Part shown: positions 10,509 through 21,767 of the stretch, piece by piece | Numbering within the stretch: position 1 is the stretch's first letter | Layout of the letters: each line of letters opens with the position of its first letter | From: Ctena decussata | Lineage: Eukaryota; Mollusca; Bivalvia; Lucinida; Lucinidae | Direction: 5' to 3' | DNA: 64,000 nucleotides | Assembly (NCBI GenBank): GCA_963989385.1 | Contig: OZ022509.1 | Location: 81,540,043 to 81,604,042, forward strand | Translations under genes and position numbers: made by a program | The notes under the pieces: model-generated | Database searches by the model: none | Told to the model about the DNA's origin: nothing | Seen by the model: the letters and a program-made list of their open reading frames with translations, nothing else

Positions 10509-11576
10509 TTGTAGGAATATTCCTACGATTTGCCTGATCTTTCACTTATTCAAAAGATGTCATCTTCGATCAAATGTATAATATTCCTACAATCTGAAAG
10601 ATCTGTGTTGAAATTGGATTGAACTAAATTGGGCGTAATCTCAAGAATGTAGGAATATTCCTACAATCTAAGTGAGTGAACTCGAGTTTAACGTCCTACC
10701 AACAAGGAGGTCATATGGAGACGGGACCTCGGTTTTAAGTCTCATCCGAAAGACCGGAGAAGCGGGGGATCGATCTTGCGATCCCTGGATTGGTAGTCCG
10801 GAGTGTTATCCACTACACTAAAGCCGCTCCTCCTACAATCTAAATGATGTGGAATGTATGTGGATTGAACTCAGATTTGGTCGTATGTTTTTAACCTTGG
10901 AAAATGAGCAATTACCAAAATGTAGGAATATTCCTACGTTTTGTAAAATATAAGTAGAAACATTATTCCCTAATTTGCATTTTCTGCAGTTTGAAAAAAA
11001 TCAATGATGGAACGAAGAATAAATTGTAGGAATATTCCTACAATCTGACAGATGTGGGTTGAATTATTATTAAACTTAACCTTATTCCATGAAAAAAGAT
11101 ATTCTTCAAAATGTAGGAATATTCCTACGATTTGTTTGGATCTTTCATTTATTGAAAATATTCATTTGGTCAGATCTTTCATTTATTGAAAATATACCAT
11201 CTCCAAAAAATGTAGGAATATTCCTACAATTTGTTTGGATCTCTCATTTATTAAAAATATGCATTTGGTCAGATCTTTCATTTATTGAAAAAATACCATC
11301 TCCAAAAAATGTAGGAATATTCCTACAATCCGGAAAATGTGGGAAGAATTTGAATTGAGCTCAGTTGTGTCTTATTTTTTTTTTACAAATGAGCAATTTC
11401 CAAATTTTAGGAATATTCCTATGATTTGTAATATAGAGTTAAAGCAGTTATGTCCTATTTGCATTTTTTCTGCAGTTAGAAAAAAATGATGATGAATCAA
11501 TATAGTAATAGCTGTTCATTTTAAAAGAAGTTGATGGTTCATGAATGAATGAAATTGTAGGAATATTCCTACAATT
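10509..11576. repeat. array of GTAGGAATATTCCTAC palindromes
   Basis: Ten copies of a 16-bp palindrome, often extended to TTGTAGGAATATTCCTACAA, start at about 10511, 10575 (degraded), 10649, 10922, 11026, 11113, 11212, 11311, 11407 (two changes) and 11557. Once the inserted SINE and its duplicated target are removed, spacing is mostly 87-104 bp. The inter-palindrome sequence (CATTTATTGAAAATAT, CATCTCCAAAAAATG, GAGCAATT) is shared among some units but decays far more than the palindrome. Confidence 0.9.
10672..10830 (-). mobile_element. SINE-2, tRNA-derived, with 13-bp target duplication
   Basis: On the minus strand the head is AGGAGCGGCTTTAGTGTAGTGG (A box) followed by GGATCGCAAGATCGATCCCC (B box region). 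The body contains GGTCTTTCGGATGAGACTT, GGTCCCGTCTCC and AGGACGTTAAACTCGAG. The element is flanked by identical TCCTACAATCTAA at 10659-10671 and 10831-10843, a clean retroposition footprint. It splits the palindrome array. Confidence 0.92.
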
Positions 11577-11734
11577 TCATGATATCAGTTGAGCCATAGC
11601 AAAACCAGTGCTGGTAAAGTGTGATTTCGGCCACCCCAAAACAAGGCTTCTAGGTAACTATTTTCAATGATGTTCAATTTTGCACTTGCTATTTAGCACT
11701 TTTTACAGTCTAAAAACCTGCATTTTCAGTGCAT

Positions 11735-11763
11735 AAAAGGACATCTCGTGGAGATGTCCTTTT
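11735..11763. other. perfect 13-bp hairpin at the 5' edge of the BEL/Pao relic
   Basis: AAAAGGACATCTC, loop GTG, GAGATGTCCTTTT: a perfect stem with a three-base loop, lying where recognisable retroelement coding begins. The function is unknown. Confidence 0.7.
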
Positions 11764-11766
11764 TAT

Positions 11767-12128
11767 TTTGGATTCACTTATTAATGACCGATATAAGTTG
11801 GTCCGTAGGTTAAAATTGTGTTATAATTGTTTGAAAGTTAAACATGTATCTAAAAATTGCAGGAAACTGCAAGCCTGCACGGTGCCTGACTGTAAACAAT
11901 TGCATCATATATTATTGCATAAATGGATAAATGAATCCGAACACGCAGCTGCGCAGCCCTCTGAACACGCAGCTACGCAGCCCTCTGTCAGTTGTGCGGT
12001 CACAAATTCCTCCGCCCCCAAAAATTGTTTGGGGATCATTCCTGTCGTGGTTCTGGGTGCGAATGGTAACTCGTGCGAGACGTATGCTCTTCTGGATGAC
12101 GGCGCGGACAAGACGCTGTGTGATAACG
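11767..12128 (+). pseudogene. BEL/Pao Gag C-terminus and protease
   Basis: The open frame carries a perfect retroviral-type zinc knuckle, C-x2-C-x4-H-x4-C (CYNCLKVKHVSKNC, about 11820-11861). A second cysteine/histidine-rich segment, CTVPDCKQLHH, follows. Two copies of a 24-bp in-frame repeat (SEHAAAQP / SEHAATQP) come next. After that is a protease-like YALLDDGADKTLCD (about 12085-12123). The usual protease active site is D-S/T-G; here it reads D-D-G-A, suggesting inactivation or divergence. The frame is lost near 12128 and coding continues in another frame. Confidence 0.88.
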
Positions 12129-12129
12129 C

Positions 12130-13232
12130 TTGCTGGCTGCCTTGGCCGTTGACAGCAGACCGGTGACATTCAATATTTCAACTGTGAGCTCTACTGGCAA
12201 CACCACTCATGGACAGGAGGTCGACTTACAAGTTCAGCAGGTGAACAGCAACGATAGAGTAAATCTGCATGATGTATGGTCGGTAAAGAGACTACCAATT
12301 TCAACTCGTTCCGCAGTGGTAAGTGCCGATATTCAGAATTTGTCTTACCTGAAGGACATTGATGTACCAAGAATTGACACAAAGGATGTTATGCTGTTGA
12401 AAGGCACAGATTCGCCAGCTGCTCATATACCTTTGGAGGTACGTTCAGGCAACAGTGACCAACCATACGCAATTCGTACACGTCTCGGTTGGGGGATACG
12501 TGGACCTGTTCGGCCTACAAATGCATCAGACACAATCAGTGTGAATTTTCAACAATCCAGTGACATTCTTTTGCAGCAACAGCTCGAAAGAATGTGGACA
12601 ACAGACTTCGATAAAAGTACGTGGAATGAATCGAAATCCATGTCTGTAGAAGATAAGCGTGCCATGACAATCATTGAGTCGTCCTTCACTCATGAAAATG
12701 GCCACTACCAACTCGCATTACCTTGGCGTGAAGAAGACACAGTACTACCAAATAATATTGTTTTAGCAACTGCCCGCTTACATCAGCTTAAACGCAAGTT
12801 ATCACGGTATCCTATGCTACGTCAAATGTATACAGAAACTGTACAAGATTATATAGCAAAGGGATATGCTAAGGAAGTGAATCACATAAATACAAACTCA
12901 AAGCGTGTGTGGTACTTACCTCACCATCCTGTGATAAATGTGAACAAACCTGGAAAGGTACGCGTGGTGTTTGACTGTGCAGCTAAGTATGAAGGCATTT
13001 CTCTCAATAGCCAGCTACTGCAAGGCCCCAACTTAATGAACAGCTTGGTTGGCGTTATTATCCGGTTCCGACAAGAACAAGTTGCTCTCGCCGCATATAT
13101 TGAGGCCATGTTTCACCAGGTACGAGTTCATGAAAAGGACTGCGATGCCTTGCGCTTTCTATGGTGGCCAAACGGGGATTTAAATGAACAACCTAGATGC
13201 TATTGTATGCAGGTTCATCTGTTCGGTGCGAC
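12130..13232 (+). pseudogene. BEL/Pao reverse transcriptase, N-terminal part
   Basis: This 1.1-kb open frame starts with the protease tail (GQEVDLQVQQ region) and contains TRLGWGIRGP, a segment typical of Pao elements. The RT fingers and palm then follow: WYLPHHPVINVNKPGKVRVV and VFDCAAKYEGISLN. The first catalytic aspartate position reads AAYIEAMFHQV: Pao RTs usually have a D before the aromatic/MF motif, and here it is E. The frame shifts at about 13232, within the GATSS region that precedes the YVDD box. Confidence 0.92.
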
Positions 13233-14205
13233 GTCGTCCCAAGTTGCGCCGCGCATGCGCTGAAACGGACCGCTGATGACCATGCCAACTTATTCGAACC
13301 AGAAGTGCTGTCGACCGTTCACAGAAATTCTTACGTTGATGACTGTCTGAAATCGGTTTCATCGGAAAAGGAAGCAGTAAAACTTGCCTTAGACTTGCGA
13401 TCACTGTTAAAGATGGGTGGATTCAAGCTGACTAAGTGGCTCAGTAACAGCAGAAACGTCCTAAATGCAATCCCAGAGTCCGAAAGAGCTCCAGCCATCG
13501 TCAGTCTGAACCCGTGCGACGCACTGCCCTGTGACCGTACTCTGGGCATAAACTGGGATGTAAATGAAAATGCAATAAAGTTCAATGTCAAGGTAAAGGA
13601 TCAACCATTCACAAGACGCGGCATTCTTTCAATCGTTAGTTCGATATTTGACCCATTGGGAATTGTGTCACCAATTACATTGAGAACAAAGGCTATCATC
13701 CAAAATCTATGCAGACAGAAGCTGAGATGGGATGACCAAATATCAAAGGTGGACCAAAATGAATGGCAAACCTGGTTGAACAATTTACCACATTTGGAAA
13801 ATGTAGCTGTGAATCGCTGTTTCAAGCCACAAGGTTTCGATATTATTAAAAACGCCAAGCTACACCTGTTCACTGATGGATCTGAACTTGGTTACGGAGC
13901 ATGTGCGTACCTGAGACTAGCTGACCAATCAAGGCAACATTAGCTGCTCATTTGTAATTGGAAAATCTCGCCTTGCACCAATCAAGCAGATGTCGATACC
14001 ACGACTTGAACTATCTGGAGCTGTAATTGCTTGTCGTCTCTACGGATTTTTGTCTGATGAATTAGAATTGAACATTGACCAGGTCACTTTCTGGACTGAT
14101 TCTATGATTGTACTTGGTTACATCAAGAACGTTTCGCGTCGGTTCAAGACCTTTGTTGGGAACAGACTAGGTATTATCCATGATGCAACTTGTCCAAACC
14201 AGTAG
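13233..14205 (+). pseudogene. BEL/Pao RT catalytic box and RNase H
   Basis: Contains the RT catalytic YVDD (13332-13343), a KLTKWLSNS segment, GILSIVSSIFDPLG (a Pao hallmark between RT and RNase H), and RNase H motifs LFTDGSELGYGA (about 13866) and FWTDSMIVLGYI (about 14091). The frame shifts near 13940, and a TAG at 14203-14205 interrupts the segment before RHVES. By family comparison this is a W-to-stop change. Confidence 0.9.
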
Positions 14206-14223
14206 CGTCATGTTGAATCCAGC

Positions 14224-15873
14224 TTGAATCCTGCTGACATTGCTTCAAGAGGCATCGATGCAAGTGATAAACAGAGCCTCCTCATTTGGCTGAATGGACC
14301 CAAGTTTCTCTGGCATGACAGTGAGCACTGGCCGCAGCAGCAACTTACGACTGAGGTAGCTGAAAATGATGCAGAGGTAAAGAAAGAGACAGTGATCCAC
14401 GCTACCATTAATGACTTTACAAAGAATTGGACTGATCCCTTCTCACACTGGTGGAAATTACTACGTTCAACAACTTGGTTAATTAAAGTCAAATCCTATT
14501 GCAGATATCGCTACTCACCCTATCAGGTGCAATGTAATAAGGGCAATATCACCTTAATAGACATACAGAAAGCTGAAAACGATATTTTACTCAGTGTACA
14601 AGAGAGTTACTTCCTGGATGAAATTACTCGTTTGAGAAACGGACGGCCTGTGAAGAAGGATAGTCGCATTGCAACACTTAATCCTCTTTTAGATGCTGGT
14701 CTTCTTCGATTGAAAGGCAACACAAATAAATGCATTGTTATACTGCCAAGTGGACATCACGTGACAACGTTGATTATTCGCGACTTTCATGAGACCAGGG
14801 ATCACGCTGGGGTACAGCAAGTGCTGGCGGCGATTCGTGAAAAGTACTGGATATTAAAAGGACACAGCACTGTGAAAAAGGTTATTAAGGGTTGCATCAT
14901 GTGCAAACGTCAACATGCTCCGCTATGTACGCAGCAGATGGCACCTTGATTGAAGCACAGATGACACCAGATAAACCGCCCTTCTCATTCGTCGGCATAG
15001 ACTACTTCGGACCACTCACTGTAAAGGCAGGCCGAACGCATTTGAAGAAGTATGGATGCTTATTTACGTGTTTAACGACTAGAGCAGTCCATCTAGAAGT
15101 TGCCTATAGTTTGACAGCTGATTCCTTCATTGCTGCGTTTCAACACTTCACAAGCCGACGAGGAGTTCCGGAAAAGGTATACAGTGACAATGGAACAAAT
15201 CTTGTCAAGGGTGACAAGGAGTTGCGGAAATCATTACAAGAATGGAAAAAATAAATGGTAGAACAACACATGATACAAAGAGAAATCGAATGGCATTTTA
15301 ATCCACCATCTGCAAGCCATGGAAGAGTATGGGAAAGAATGATTCGATCTACACGTACAATTCTGAAAGCACTTGCCAGAGAACAGTTACTCACTGATGA
15401 ATAGCTACAAACGCTTATGGCTGAGGCAGAGAGAATTATGAATGACACACCTATAACGCCAGTAAGCAGCGACCCAAAGGATCCGCCGGCTCTGACACCT
15501 AACATGCTGTTATTGATGAAATCAAACTCCTGTATTCCCTCCGGTGTGTTTGTGAAGGACGATGTATATGCCAAACGATGGTGGAGGCAGGTACAATATC
15601 TCGCCTCTGTATTTTGGAGAAGATGGATTTCGCGAGTATTTACCTGCACTGCAGGCTCGACAGAAATGGATGAGAGCCAAAACAGACCTTCGTAAAGGCG
15701 ACATTGTGCTTGTGGCGGAGGTAAACATCCCAAGAGGACAGTGGCCATTAGGCAGAGTTATTGACGTAAATGTGGGTCGAGATGGGCACGTTCGTAGCTG
15801 CTTGATCAGAATGCGTACGTCCCAAATAGTGCGACCAATTACTAAACTGTGCCTGCTTGAAAAAACAGATTGA
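14224..15873 (+). pseudogene. BEL/Pao integrase and C-terminal domain
   Basis: Begins LNPADIASRG, typical of the RNase H-integrase junction. It has an H-H-C-C zinc domain (HETRDHAGV ... CIMCKRQH, about 14788-14920). The DDE core follows: first D in GIDYFGP (about 14993) and second D in YSDNGTN (about 15180). The region around the third catalytic residue ([18 protein letters not shown]) is in frame after a TAA at 15252. Another TAG lies at about 15402. The last open frame (to 15873) matches the domain that ends Pao polyproteins, with KGDIVLVAEVNIPRGQWPLG. Confidence 0.9.
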
Positions 15874-15945
15874 AGAAACTGCCGTATATGGTTTGATTAA
15901 ACAAATACGTATCTAAAGCTTAATTTGATGAAATGTAGGTAATTT

Positions 15946-15957
15946 CATGGTGGGGAC
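15946..15957 (+). promoter_or_regulatory. purine-rich tract before the 3' LTR
   Basis: CATGGTGGGGAC lies immediately before the LTR TGT, the position expected of a polypurine tract primer. Confidence 0.6.
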
Positions 15958-16542
15958 TGTAAGAACTGTAGCCAGTTTTAAAAACATCGTTCAATGAAAA
16001 TATTAACGTGTAGAAGTCACTGTTGGGGCGTCCTTTGTTTGAACCGTAAATATAGCCGTTCCCGCGACGTTAACGTTACGTTGTGTTATTGTTACACTGA
16101 CGTTGCGTGACAACGGGTTGAAACCTTTAGTTGCTGATGAATATTCTTAAGGATTTCGAAGATATAAATGACCGCATAGTCGGTAAGCAATTTGTTTTAT
16201 TTTCTTATCAGCTAAGGATCCAGTTTCTATGATGTGGTAATTAAATTCTTTACTATTTGGTCAGAAAATACGGGTTTATTCTTATTTGTGGACCAGCCTA
16301 ACTGTTTTTAATGAAAATTATTTACTTAACTCTGCCTACGATGTAGACCAAAACGTGTTTGTTGCAGATTATTTTCTGATTTGAATTGTGTGTATTTATT
16401 TTCGATTTGTTTATATGTGATTGAATTAGAAATACATTTTTTATTAATTTATTTTTTGTTTCAGAGAATCGCTATCTTAAGATGTATTAAAGACATGAAG
16501 CGCATATCTCGTATGCTTATTGGTTAACCGAAATTCCTTACA
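15958..16542 (+). repeat. 3' LTR of the BEL/Pao element
   Basis: Starts TGTAAGAACTG and ends TTCCTTACA, giving the short terminal inverted repeat TGTAAG(G)AA. It is 585 bp long, preceded by a purine tract, and contains a TATA-like GATATAAATG at about 16160. Without the 5' LTR, the age cannot be estimated from LTR divergence. Confidence 0.8.
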
Positions 16543-18410
16543 CTACCTACCTAAATGCATTATTGTTAGTTACTACCTGCTAGTAGCGGCTGGTTAACGT
16601 TGTTTCTGTTGTCATTATCATTACTTTTGCCAGGGAAAAGGTACCTTATGGCCTTCTGCGGCCGATTTTAAGAGAAATACATACTGTAAATCTCGTACAG
16701 CCTAAATATTTCATAATGTTTATGGGGTTTCTGCGTATAATGATTGCACTTATGTAGTCCAACCATGGTGTAGTGATTTTACTATTATGACAATTATTAT
16801 CGTTACTATTACGAAAAGGTTCCTTTCGCCGCACGGTGAAATTACACATTTCTGTTCATTCCCATAAATTTCTTCCAATTAATGTCACATGTATGTGGCT
16901 TATATTCCCTGAAAGAACTACCTTTTCCTCAAAGAGTCATGTATAGTTTGATGCTTATTATCTCCAGAAGCTCCCAGTGGGGAGCAAAAGTTTACTCCAC
17001 CCCCAGATTTTCAGCGAGTTGTCGCGACCAAAATATTGGTTTTCAGCCTGTAAAATGTTTAATGTCTGCTTATATTATTGTAAGTTGCATTTTTGTAGGT
17101 TTTATTAAATTACATTTATTTAATTCATAATTAACATGATTTTTCTGAATTATTATTATTATGTTTAATACTTATAATACGCGTTTTTACCGTTTTTTCC
17201 GCAAAAGCCCGAAGGATTTGTCACTAGTTATTTTTTTTCTGTTCATGCTAAATGCATATTCTTTATATCAGCTTAAAGGTCTATTTATGGGCATTACAGC
17301 GATGTATACTTAATTAGCTCTTAGCATAGGGTACGTCTGTGGGGTAACAAAACTTTACCCTACCCCCTATATTTCATGCATTTGTCGCGAGCAAAATAAT
17401 GGTTTTCGGCTTGTAATAAGCTTATTTATGGATATATATATCAACAAAATTTGCATCGTTCTGTAGGTTTTATACAGCATCATGTATTCATAACAAGAAA
17501 TATACAATATTTCTTAAGAATTAGTATGTTATAGTACTTGAACGAGATGAAAACAAGCGTTTTTACCGTTTTTTTCCACAAAAGCCCGTAGGGTTTGTCA
17601 CTAGTAATTTTTTTGAAATGGCAATTTTGATCACTGTTTTCGATTAATGTTTCAATCAAAACAAAGCATCTATCTCTAAGTGGCAGTTGTATAATCATTT
17701 CGCTATACCTGGCTACTTACTAACAGACTGTATCCGGAGAAATCGAACTACTGAAATATTTTATTCGAAACATGTAACAAGGCGTAGTAAATCTAAAAGA
17801 CTCACTTATATTTCTACAGTGTTTTGAACCATATCGAGTTTATTTGAATTTTGAGTTCTCATTTCATAGTTTGGGTTCGAAATTTTCCAAAGCCGTATTT
17901 TGGTACGGAATACATTCATAATGGACCTTAAAGACTTGTCTCAGTATATATGAGCAAGCAAAACACTAATCAACCTACGCATCTGCTCCCCATGCTTTAC
18001 AGTAAATAGTCTAAAGGTTAGGACATCTAAATTGGGGAAAAAATCATAATTGTCATAAAATAAAACAATCTGGTTTTATGATGCATTAATAGCCTACTTC
18101 TAAACGATGCAGACGTAATGGTAAACAGTGTTGACCTTGATTGTAACGCTCCTTTAGGGCTATTTGCTCAGAAATGTGCTTATACTTAGAATTTTACGGG
18201 GGTAGAGTGGTTGCCTGAGTTTCCAATGTTGTTTGACTAAGCAAACGCGTGTCTGTTTCAATTTTTAAACAATCTACAAATAAAAACGAATTCTAAAATA
18301 AGAGAAGTAATATCATAAAAGAATAAAATCATTTCTCGTGTAAACATTAAAACGTTGTTTTTAACATACACACATCTTATCTCACATTGTATCTTTCATC
18401 ATTTTTGCAG
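16543..18410. other. non-coding, with a diverged tandem duplication
   Basis: No exon is recognised. 16970-17240 and 17325-17612 are diverged direct copies, sharing GCGTTTTTACCGTTTTTTCC, AAAAGCCCG(A/T)AGG(A/G)TTTGTCACTAGT and TGTCGCGA(C/G)CAAAATA. Probably intronic to the ETS gene if its 5' exons lie upstream. Confidence 0.55.
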
Positions 18411-19085
18411 AGGGCCCAAGGGCTCCATATGAACATCGTGCAGTAAAAACTAAACCCTTAGATCCAAGTGAAACTGACAACGATTCACAACTTCAGATTC
18501 ACAAAATTCATCCAACTTCTGCCAAGACCCACCCAACGTCTGTTAGAATCCACGGAACCTGCGATTTAAGTTTATCAACTGACATTAAAAATGAAAAGGC
18601 TGAGAATGTGGAAAATGAAAATTATGGTCCGTCTTATTATTCTTCTGGAACATTTGTCAAAAAAGAACTTTTTTGCTTATCAGTCGCTTTGGATCGGTCT
18701 AGTATATTCTATAATGGACATAGTAGAGATCCGTTTTATGAGGGGAATATCTCTGATCAGTTTTACAATAACCCACATGACTGTCAAGTGGCTAAAACGG
18801 TTATTGTGGAGTCACATCTACAGAATATCATCTACAGAATAGCATATAACATGGACTATCAAATGGTTATGGCTCAAGATGCTATGTCACAGCCAACCTC
18901 ATCGACGTATTGCCCCACGCCATCAGTCTATCGCCACGCGTCACTTGTAAATATGTCCCGCTATGTGTCGCAGACGGCGCCAGATCAAGCATTTTCTACC
19001 GGATGGTCGTCTGTTGCTTGAGACTTTAATACACGTGTTCAGTATGACCAACAAACGATGGACTGTAGTCGACCTGTTAGGAGAT
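18411..19085 (+). CDS. ETS-family gene, upstream coding exon with in-frame TGA
   Basis: A canonical acceptor (TTTCATCATTTTTGCAG) precedes 18411. Reading from codon 18413, the frame stays open for 202 codons and stops at TGA 19019-19021. It then runs open again to a strong donor at 19085 (AGGAGAT|GTAAGC). Used that way, the exon ends one nucleotide into a codon, exactly the phase needed by the ETS exon at 21030. The encoded segment is polar, rich in S/N/Q/Y/D, with no recognised domain, as expected of the linker before an ETS domain. No Pointed domain is seen. The stop may be a nonsense mutation, a sequence error or recoding. An alternative start at ATG 19058 would give a compact ETS-only protein of 104 residues. 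The 5' exons were not found. Confidence 0.7.
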
Positions 19086-21029
19086 GTAAGCTTATTTATT
19101 TATGTTGTGCCTGTACGGCTGAGTAGAATGGTCAAAACCACCAATACGAGAAGCTGATGGTCAATTACTGCTTTTAAATTGTCCGTTCCAGCCTTTAGAA
19201 ATGCGCTGTAACTCGAGGACGTAAAGCCTACTTGCTATTCCATGGATTAGTAAATTATAGATTAGAGGACCAACATATTCCTGAGAACACAGATCCAAAA
19301 CCTATACCTGCCAAAACTGATTTCAGTACTTAATTTGTTTTTTTGTAAACCACTAGTTTTCCATGGCCATAATCATCCGTTTTGTTGTAAGTTAAAAAAA
19401 ATAGTTTTAAACCCTTATTTATCTGGTGTGATAAAAACATTTATTTCTTTCTTTTTTCAAATACCGGACTTTCTTTTTCACTGACTTTTTCCACTAATAC
19501 ATAGATATGGCGGGTGTATTATAACAGGCACGTGATGCTTACTACTCGGGAGTTTCCTTTTTTTTCTCTCATGATATTCTATGTATTCCTGCAGTACAGA
19601 CATACATCCAAAAAAGGACAGGAGATTTTGGTGCTTTGGTCATTCTTTGCAAGTCTTTTTTGTTTTGTTTTTTAAATCTGATTAGTCTTGATTTTATGTT
19701 GTACATGTACATGGCCAGGGGATTGGTTGCTTGGTTGGTTAATTTGAGTTAAATTGCCTTTTGAAAGGCCCTTTTTACTTTTAGTCTGTATCGAGCCGTC
19801 TCCCAAAGAGAGGGTAAAAGAAAAGAAAGATAGAATAGACAAGAATCGCCCCACTCTTGCACTTGCTGCAAGTACAACCGACTAGTTTTCAGATTAGCAG
19901 GACGTCCCGGCTGTTAAAGTCAGCCAGCACCATCGCCCAAACAAAGCCAGAGGGAGGGATATACAAAGCCGGGGGATATTGATTATGATAGACAGTTTGA
20001 GCTATTTCAGTCATTTGTTTCAAAATTTTGTCGGAGGGGGTCGTCTATCCCTACTCCATATTTTTATCAAAACATGCTTTTTTATTTGCTTAAGTTGCAA
20101 ATGCAGCAGCTGCATGCCCGTGTTGTAGGACTACATTCCTGCATAACACAGGAAAAGAATAGATGAAATCAGAATATAAAAGCATTTTTCTTTAACTATC
20201 AACCGAAAAGTATGATGAGTAACTTTTAGTGGTTTACATTTTCACATTTCATAGTCTAATCAGACTTGGTAAGTATCAGTTGTTGACTTGGTACTCAGTG
20301 GAGCGAAATATGACTATCGCGGTACTGTTGTTTTTACAAAACCTGGCTGGAGACTTGTCAAAGAAAATAATACTTCCATTTTAATTATTAATGAAATTGA
20401 AAAGTAATATTAAATATAATCAATATAATGAAATAAAATAAACCATGACAATGAATCTATAATGTGAGTGCACGATGCAGAGGCATAAGCTGAATTTTCC
20501 TCTTTTTTATTTTCTTTTCATTTCTGTTTCATGTCATGTGATACCGTTTGATTTTATAGTACCGTTTCATTTCATAGTACCGATTAGATTTATTCTGTAG
20601 GGTACAGGTCAAAAGAATCATATTGTGCTCTCAAATTACAAAAAAAACATGACAAAGCAAGATGCTTCAAGAATCATGAAATACCTCTTGAGGGATATTT
20701 TTGGAAACCCAACCCATAAAAAAAATTAAGCACTAAATTGTCGCCAATTACAAACGAACCAATGAAATAACCTTTGTAGTACTTACCATATATTGTCGCT
20801 ATTTGAAGTTTCTGTAAGTATGATAGGAAAAAACGTATCATGACCCTGTAATATTGTCAACATCAGTGCCGATTGAAAAGAGACCTAAACAAATGCGGAA
20901 AATAGCAACTACAAATACCAGCCTGCGCATCTGCGCAAACCTACTGGGCTCACCTGTCTTCAACTGTTCTATTACACAATTTCACTTTTAACTATCAAAC
21001 TTTTATTTTCCCTTGCCTTTATTTTTCAG
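19086..21029 (+). other. ETS gene intron
   Basis: GT (19086) to AG (21029), 1.9 kb. Contains a minus-strand dispersed repeat (19720-19945) and AT-rich sequence. No other coding exon was recognised. Confidence 0.7.
19720..19945 (-). repeat. dispersed repeat (GGGAGACGGTC family)
   Basis: Reverse-complement relative of 1700-1975: GGGAGACGGCTCGATACAGA, AACCAACCAAGCAACC, GGGCGATGGTGCTGG and GGGACGTCCTGCTAATC in the same order on the minus strand. Confidence 0.65.
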
Positions 21030-21225
21030 TAAAAAGAGGATGTCGCCTCTGGGAGTTTATTCGGAATCTGTTGATGGACCCTGCGACAAACCCTTCCCTA
21101 ATCCGCTGGGAGAACATGGATGAGGGAACTTTCAAGTTAATGCAGTCTAAGACGATCGCGTTTATGTGGGGAATGAAGAAAGGGAACAGGGGAATGATCT
21201 ATGAAAAACTGAGTAGAGCAATGAG
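21030..21225 (+). CDS. ETS DNA-binding domain, exon 1 of 2
   Basis: Acceptor TTATTTTTCAG precedes 21030; donor ATGAG|GTATG follows 21225. The translation contains CRLWEFIRNLLMDP (helix 1), LIRWENMDEGTFKLMQSKTI (strand-turn), MWGMKKGNRGMIYEKLSRAMR (recognition helix 3). The arginines in LSRAMR are those that contact GGAA in ETS proteins. The first two nucleotides complete a codon begun upstream, and the last two are completed by the next exon. The RAMRYYYKR wording and short C-terminus fit the ELF3/EHF/ELF5 (ESE) group of epithelial ETS activators. It is a nuclear transcription factor. Confidence 0.95.
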
Positions 21226-21267
21226 GTATGTTTTTTTTTTCAATATTTGATCGGCACGTCCATAGAG

Positions 21268-21363
21268 GATCTTACACAAGTGGTCATTTCATATGAAATT
21301 CAAGAAACGAGCCTTCGGCGAGTTTCATAAATTTCATATGAAATGACCACGAGTGTAAGATTC
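21268..21363. repeat. hairpin inverted repeat
   Basis: GATCTTACAC...GTGGTCATTTCATATGAAAT pairs with ATTTCATATGAAATGACCAC...GTGTAAGATTC around a loop GAGCCTTCGGCGA. The stem is about 40 bp. The core GGTCATTTCATATGAAA recurs alone at 30629. Confidence 0.85.
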
Positions 21364-21767
21364 TGTTTATCATATGACCCTTTAAAATAGAATTTTATCG
21401 CCTTCAAAATTATTTCATTAAGAAAACGCATTGTTGACACGGACGTTGTCAATGATGTTACGTGTTCATGGCATAATATTTACACTTGCCTCTGACTTCC
21501 CATACGTGAACCCGTTAGAGCAACTAGCTTCATACACCGATGAAGGACAATTGATCATGTGACGTTATCGTCAAGCGACATCTTATGTAATCAAACGTCT
21601 TGATTGGTTCTTGTAACATTCGATTGACGCCACGTCAGGGCGACGGCTGTTTAACGTTATGGCCAAACACATCGTTACTAGCTTTTCTTCGACCCATATT
21701 TTGCCTATTCTACACCAAATTACCACGAAAACGGCACAGAGTTTCAGAAATAAAGTGTTAATATAAG

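Larger units (their letters stand above)
11764..16542 (+). mobile_element. BEL/Pao LTR retrotransposon, decayed, 5' LTR missing
   Basis: In order: Gag zinc knuckle, aspartic protease, reverse transcriptase, RNase H, zinc-binding and DDE integrase, C-terminal domain, and 3' LTR. This is the Pao order. No copy of the LTR is found upstream of 11764, so the 5' end, including the LTR, primer site and most of Gag, is absent. At least four frameshifts and three or more stop codons break the coding region. The exact 5' boundary is uncertain. Confidence 0.93.

Noticed and set aside
18995..19045. A mini-intron removing the TGA in the ETS exon (GTCGTC...GTTCAG)
   Set aside because: It would be only about 35 bp and would create another stop at the junction.
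18963..19157. Alternative frame MCRRRRQIKHFLPDGR... as an exon
   Set aside because: It runs through the donor at 19086 and gives the wrong phase for the ETS exon.
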